From contig NW_026947485.1 in NCBI RefSeq assembly GCF_034190915.1, forward strand, positions 34,857,519 through 34,921,518: DNA of 64,000 nt, written 5' to 3'. Under the pieces are notes generated by a model. It saw only the letters and a list, made by a program, of their open reading frames with translations. It did no database searches and was not told where the DNA came from. The position numbers and the translations under genes are program-made. Positions 59,203 to 64,000 of this stretch are shown piece after piece (the stretch's first letter is position 1; each line of letters opens with the position of its first letter). This stretch comes from Cavia porcellus (taxonomy: Eukaryota > Chordata > Mammalia > Rodentia > Caviidae).

Positions 59203-59247
59203 CAGGCAGTGAAGCTCAGTGGTATGTATGTACACGCACAAGCATGT
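59203..59247 (+). mobile_element. Possible ID-like SINE 5' fragment
   Basis: GCAGTGAAGCTCAGTGGTAT, then GTATGTACACGCACAAGCAT, resembles the A-box half of an ID element. It is short and weak. Confidence 0.4.
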
Positions 59248-59408
59248 TTCTCTTCTTTCCCACCTTTAGTTTAAAGAACAATCCTGACTTCTTGTAGATA
59301 CCCCTGAAAGTCTTAGGAAGAGCCACAAATGAGTTTCACAGCTGGGAGCAATGATCTGGCTTACCCAAAGGTCATCTTTTCTGCTGTAATTAGTACTTCT
59401 GTTAGTCA

Positions 59409-59410
59409 AG

Positions 59411-59442
<32 letters not shown>
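59409..59442. repeat. (CAAT)n microsatellite
   Basis: Eight near-perfect units, AAGCAATCAATCAATCAATC onward. Confidence 0.95.
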
Positions 59443-59727
59443 TCAAGAAATAAAATGGGGAATAAAGCTCTTTTTAATGAACCATGTTTCAAATAAAGAA
59501 GACTAAAGGTCTGACTCAGATGAGTCAGTGTTGGTTATGCCTGATGGCTTTACTGAATTGTTTTTAAAGCTACATACATAAACAACTGCTGATCAAGTGC
59601 TTTGTCTCCTGATTCTAAATGTAGTATCAGAAGAAAAAGAGCTTGAGTTTAGAAAAAACTGAACGAATCCTGCTGACATTTCCAATCTTGCCTTCTTTTC
59701 CTTGACACAAAAGATAGTTGTTCTCAA

Positions 59728-59925
59728 AACTAGTGTTTCTCAAAATAAGTCCAGGAACCACCTTTATCCAGAATCACCCTGCAAGTTTATTAAAACTATG
59801 GATTCTTGGTCCCCATTGCAGAGCTAGAGAATCAGAATCTATGGGGTGGCAGTGACCAAACTTCATTTTTAAAGAAGGCCACAGGCAGTTCTTGTGTACC
59901 TAAAGTTGAGGTCTACTGTTTCTGG
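59728..59925 (+). repeat. MER5-type DNA transposon remnant
   Basis: AGTGTTTCTCAAAATAAGTC, AATCACCCTGCAAGTTTATT, GGTCCCCATTGCAGAGCTAG, AATCAGAATCTATGGGGTGG, CAGTTCTTGTGTACCTAAAG and TTGAGGTCTACTG follow MER5A from end to end. Confidence 0.85.
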
Positions 59926-59929
59926 ACTT

Positions 59930-61490
59930 AGTATCCTTTTCCCTATTTTTTGAAAACCTTTGGTGCCCTCTTCTGTAACTTGGTATCTTCCCTGTCTGAG
60001 CACATGATAGCTGTAAAGGGATCCTTCCTTTCATACGCCTCGCTCTGACGAGAGGACAGCTGAGAATGCTCTGTGACCGAGACAGTTCAGCCAGTCATAT
60101 TTGAGCATTTGGGGGTAGGTGGAAGAGCATTTGGTAGAAAAAAGTGGAAGAGTAAGAATGTACAAGCAGGATGCTCTTAGCATGTAAGGACAGGGGAGCA
60201 GCTGAGTTTAGCTGAGATGCCTGAATGATTTTTAATTATATCTACAGAAACAAACACATGCAGGTTGAGAGCATGCATATTAATGTGAGGAAGATCACGA
60301 GATCATGTATGTGGAAGTACTTTTAAAAGCAGAAAACATTTTATATAGGCCATTATTATCTATCATGGGCCTAAATTAAATAATTTAAGTTCTATATATG
60401 AAAACTAGAAGAAGAATAAGTAATATCCATTAAGCACTTACATTTGTTGGCTCTATAATATACAGTATTTGATCTTGATCAATTCACAAACTCTCTGAAA
60501 TATTGCTTTGCTTGGCATAAAACCAAAATTTGTACATACTAAGATATTTGCCTAAAATAGCAGAAAGAAGCAATTGCTTTGTATGGTTCTTTCTTCTTTC
60601 TCACAGTCAAGTAAACACGTCTCTGGAGTCACCAGAATTAAACTTTTCATTGTTAGTGGCACTTTTGAGGAATGAGACTGTTTTACTTGCTTCCTCAGAA
60701 CTTTGAGTTTGGTGATCCCGCATGCTCTGTTAGCTTGACTGTGTAATATGCAGAGATGCCATGGAAAATGAGGCTTAGAAATGGCAAATGAGCTGCCCAA
60801 CATTACTCAGTGTGTGTAACCAGATGTTCCCCTAGCAGAGCAACTCTGGGGCATGTTTCTGATACAGTTAACAGCTTAGGGTTGGACTGCTTTCAAGGAC
60901 AAATGGGCATTTGCCTACAAGCTTTGGATGTTTTCAGAGAGAAAAACATACCGATGGCACTCTGTAAGCCTTTAGAACTATACCTAAAAAGCTGGTATTG
61001 TGCAGGTTGCAGTTGCCAAGATTTGACCTTGTTTGACTAACAAAAGAGGCGGTTTCATAATCTATTACAAACATTCCAGATGCATCATAAAGAATTCTCT
61101 TGTCTGTATTTTGGCTCTGCTTTCTAGAAGGCAAAACGACAATTTGTTGCAAAAGTTCCTGCTATTTTTAAGGAGCCTCAGGATATGAGACACTAGCAAC
61201 ATTGACTATTACACTTAAAAGTGCTAGAGCAATTTCCATCCGGCACCTTATTTTATCTTCACAATTCTGTGCACTGAAGACAGACAAAAACTTGTCATTC
61301 TCTGCCAACTATTTTAAGAATTTGTACTGTTTCTAGAAGGACTTTGTGAACTCATTTATTTAAAAACAAAACAAAACAAAACCCAATTCAAACAACCAAC
61401 CAAACTATCCTAACTGATCAAGGATAGCATGAAAACCTCTCTAGTCCTTGTCTTCAAAGTGATTTCCTCCCTGTGCTAATGCCTGTAAGT
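59930..61490. other. Intronic sequence, mostly unassigned
   Basis: A CpG-retaining patch (CATACGCCTCGCTCTGACGA, TGTGACCGAGA) lies at 60034-60083. MIR-like traces (CCATTAAGCACTTACATTTG; AAAATGAGGCTTAGAAATGG) lie near 60430 and 60765. An (AAAAC)n run lies at 61363-61382. Confidence 0.4.
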
Positions 61491-62060
61491 TACTATCCTG
61501 TGAATAAACCCATTTAGGTCTTCTAATGCCAGCTGCAAGTAGGAAATTAAAGCAAATGAAAAGCTAGGCGCTGAAGCGGTTCCAGTGTGGGGAGCAGGAT
61601 CCAAGAGACACTCATCCATTAGCCAAACAGCAGCACTTCCAAACCCAGTGGGAACCAGTGGCTCCCTGCTGAGAAACAGAAATTAACTTTGCAAGGAGAT
61701 AATCCGTCTTTAGATGGTTGTCATATTCAGAAAAGCTCTCTGGGTGAGACGGTAAGAATAGAGGGAGCAAGGCTCCTGACAACACAGTCACACATAAAAC
61801 AAAAGCTTATCAGGGAGCCAGGTGGCACTGAAGATTGATGCTCTGTCTTGTTACCTCTGGGACATGTGGTTGATGTGTAGCAGGAGCTGTGGTGCCATTT
61901 GCCTCTAACAGCTGCTTAGAAAAATTCTAAGACTGCACAAGCAACGACTGTAGATTTAGCTCACCCAAGAAAAGAACAGGGAGAAAATTGGAATCAAGTG
62001 TTTGAGAATCTAATCGATGCCACTAGGTGTGGTTTTGCAAAGTTTGGAGGGAAAGGAATC
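61490..62060. other. Repeat-poor block; possible conserved non-coding element
   Basis: No repeat family is recognisable. The sequence is of medium GC and includes words such as GATAATCCGTC, AAAAGCTTATCAGG, ATCGATGCC and TGTGGTTTTGC (runt-like). Any regulatory role is inference. Confidence 0.3.
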
Positions 62061-62064
62061 AAAT

Positions 62065-62725
62065 ACTACCCAGAGTGCCAAAAATGGCAACAAAAAGACC
62101 TGCTGGAATAGACTGTCACAAATAGCAACTGGAAGCTGAAAGGCCTTCTGAGATTGAACAGCAAGCTACCATAATATGTCACTTGCTGTTCCAAATAGAT
62201 GAAGCTTAAGAGGAGGCAGGATTGTGACATTATTTTGATAAACTTGAACATGATTAATATTACAGGTTTGGATTAACTGCCATGGGGTTAAATATAGGAA
62301 AACACTAAATATACCACTGTTTAGTTTCAGAATCAAGATTTCCTGAACACCTTCCAGGTCCCCATTCTCAAGGTATTTCCTCTATGTGTTCCCAAAGGCA
62401 GTCAGGGTGTCTTTCTCTAGCTGTCTGACAAATAAGATTATGTCCTTTTAGTTCAAGGGTACTAAGCACACTCATGTAGATAGATTAGGTTGAAAGTATT
62501 ATTTTCAGTGAGTTCTGTTTCTCCATTTCATTTCTGGCTTTAAGTAAGAACCTATCACGCAAACCATCAAGTAACCTGGAGGTGCAAAATGGGAGCAGCT
62601 CTGTTGATTTTAAACAGCTACATTAACTGGCTATTCCACTATCAATTCCAACCTACACTACTTTTATAAATGGGGATGATGCTTGTGAGGTACCATGGCA
62701 TCAAAAGTGTTGCAGATGATAAAAG
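62065..62725. other. Intronic sequence without recognised features
   Basis: No repeat family or exon could be supported. Confidence 0.45.
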
Positions 62726-62734
62726 TCATGAAAT

Positions 62735-63210
62735 TATTCATTCAATACTTTTCTTGAGTACCTCCTGCATATTAGCTATGCCACTATGAGCTGCATGTGC
62801 TGCAGGAAGATAATCTGTCTATACTGAAGGAACTCACAGACCCGGGTGATAGACAAGCAAATGAGCAATCACCAAAGAGGTGATATTACACTGTTAGTAA
62901 ATGCCAATGCCAGGAATCAGCCCGAGGCAGTGAGCTTTATGTGCTTACCTTACGTAATGCTCTCTTAAAATTTACTAAAGCATCACGTACATATTTGTTT
63001 AATTTACAATTACACCAATAATTTAATCTGTGTAAGTGTTACATCTTTTAAATACATTACTTAATCCTCATACTTAAGCTAGAAGGGTTAAATGAACGCT
63101 ACTTCTGCCTTCTACATAAGGCTCAAGGAAATCAGTCTTCCTGTGAAAGGTCATAGAGGTAGTGGGGGGGGCAGGTCTGGGATTTCATCTGATATTTAGG
63201 TAAGGCTTCA
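62735..63210 (-). repeat. MIR/L2-class fossils, antisense (weak)
   Basis: TTCATTCAATACTTTTCTTG, AGTACCTCCTGCATATTAGC, GGTGATAGACAAGCAAATGA, and later TAATCCTCATACTTAAGCTA and GTGAAAGGTCATAGAGGTAG resemble old L2/MIR sequence in reverse complement. Confidence 0.45.
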
Positions 63211-63214
63211 TTTT

Positions 63215-64000
63215 ATAAAATGATTTTTCCTATCCCAGATCACCTATCTTCCTGACAAGGTGTGAGATAAATGTCCCAGATAACGGGTGAGGAGATCCAG
63301 GCTCAGGGTGTTACGGATGAATACTATTTACAAGATACAAGTGATACAGCTAAGGGCTTACTCCCAGGTACCAGACCGAATGCAACACCTTCCACATTAT
63401 AGCTTACATATATGGATGTAAGAATTGTAGGTAATTATTGTAGAAATGCAATAATTGTTCACTAAATTTCTTGAATGGGTCAGGGGATGCAAGGTTTACT
63501 GTTGTCTGATTGAAAGATAGAACACAGAGAGCTGACTTAAGGGTTACTATCTTATCAGTAGTTCCTCTACTCCCTCCACAAAGAAAAGGTGCATAAGATG
63601 CCCTTCACAATCATTTATCAGTCTTTATGTTAACAGTAATTTTACATCTCAACATGGACATATAGGGTAAGAAAATGAATCTGAAGATCTGAAACTTACA
63701 GGATAAACTATGGAGCCCAAGGCCTTAGAATAAGTCACATAACTTCAAATGCAGTTGTGCTGCTATCTTGACAACTGACATAAAGAATCAATCCTGTCTG
63801 CTCAATAAGTGGAAGATATATGGCCATGGTTGTTCATGTACTTTATTTTTATATCTTATTAGAAGACATTTTCTAGGTTATGTGCTCTAGTGTAGAGCAG
63901 CTGAAACTCACAGGTGGAACTAAGTTGGTTTTCTGGTCTAACCCATTAGATTCTTCTATGAAGGCTGCTGGTTCAGCAGGGTTGAGAGAGCTATATAAAG
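63215..64000. other. Intronic sequence without recognised features
   Basis: No repeat family or exon could be supported to the window end. Confidence 0.45.

Larger units (their letters stand above)
38892..64000 (-). other. EXOC4: EXOC4 intron, 3' part (continues beyond the window)
   Basis: This is sequence upstream (in gene direction) of the exon at 38755-38891, ending in acceptor TTTCCAG. No convincing constitutive EXOC4 exon is visible up to 64000, so the intron is at least 25 kb, unless the exon-like frame at 55018-55161 is used. It contains MIR, MaLR, MER5 and L1 remnants and long unique stretches. Confidence 0.75.

Noticed and set aside
59409..59442. CRISPR-like short repeats
   Set aside because: A simple tetranucleotide microsatellite in a mammalian intron, with no spacers.
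60034..60083. CpG island or promoter
   Set aside because: Only four or five CpGs in about 50 bp, with AT-rich flanks and no core promoter element or first exon.

Overview
The window is non-coding-rich mammalian nuclear DNA, almost certainly from a rodent. The evidence is two spliced protein-coding exons separated by kilobases of AT-rich intron, CA, GGT and CAAT microsatellites, and the repeat content: many tRNA-derived ID-like SINEs with fresh target-site duplications, B1-type (7SL-derived) SINEs, MaLR LTRs, and old mammalian MIR, L2, L1M and MER5 fossils. The young ID-like copies share an unusual 3' body ending in GGTACCG. That may point to a particular rodent lineage (possibly a castorimorph such as beaver or kangaroo rat), but I cannot settle the species by eye.

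The only gene I can demonstrate is EXOC4 (SEC8), an exocyst subunit, on the minus strand. Exon 38755-38891 (137 nt) splices to exon 23307-23462 (156 nt) across a 15,292-bp intron. The joined reading frame is open and matches EXOC4 as I know the protein. The rest is three pieces of intron: 1-23306 (downstream of the second exon), 23463-38754 (complete) and 38892-64000 (upstream of the first exon). I found no promoter, CpG island, tRNA, rRNA or other RNA gene.

Region by region, 1-10 kb is dense in repeats (MIR, MLT1-like LTR, L1M, an ERVL-like integrase fossil, five ID SINEs). 10.5-23 kb holds an MLT1 LTR, an unclassified poly(A)-tailed retroposon with a 125-bp tandem duplication (15778-16433), an old L1, an ERVL-type LTR and a younger L1. 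24.6-38.2 kb is dominated by L2 fossils with MER5 and SINE insertions, and has two repeat-poor blocks that may be conserved elements. 39-57 kb carries MIRs and a cluster of MaLR elements, including one copy with two LTRs and an internal region (about 44708-46734). 57-64 kb is mostly unique sequence with MIR and MER5 remnants.

Best leads for something new: the composite retroposon at 15.8-16.4 kb; a 46-codon exon-like open frame on the EXOC4 strand at 55.0-55.2 kb with an acceptor-like AG and its own stop codon; and repeat-poor blocks at 28.8-29.2, 31.4-31.8, 40.7-41.2 and 61.5-62.1 kb that deserve a conservation check. No self-contained new biological system was seen.
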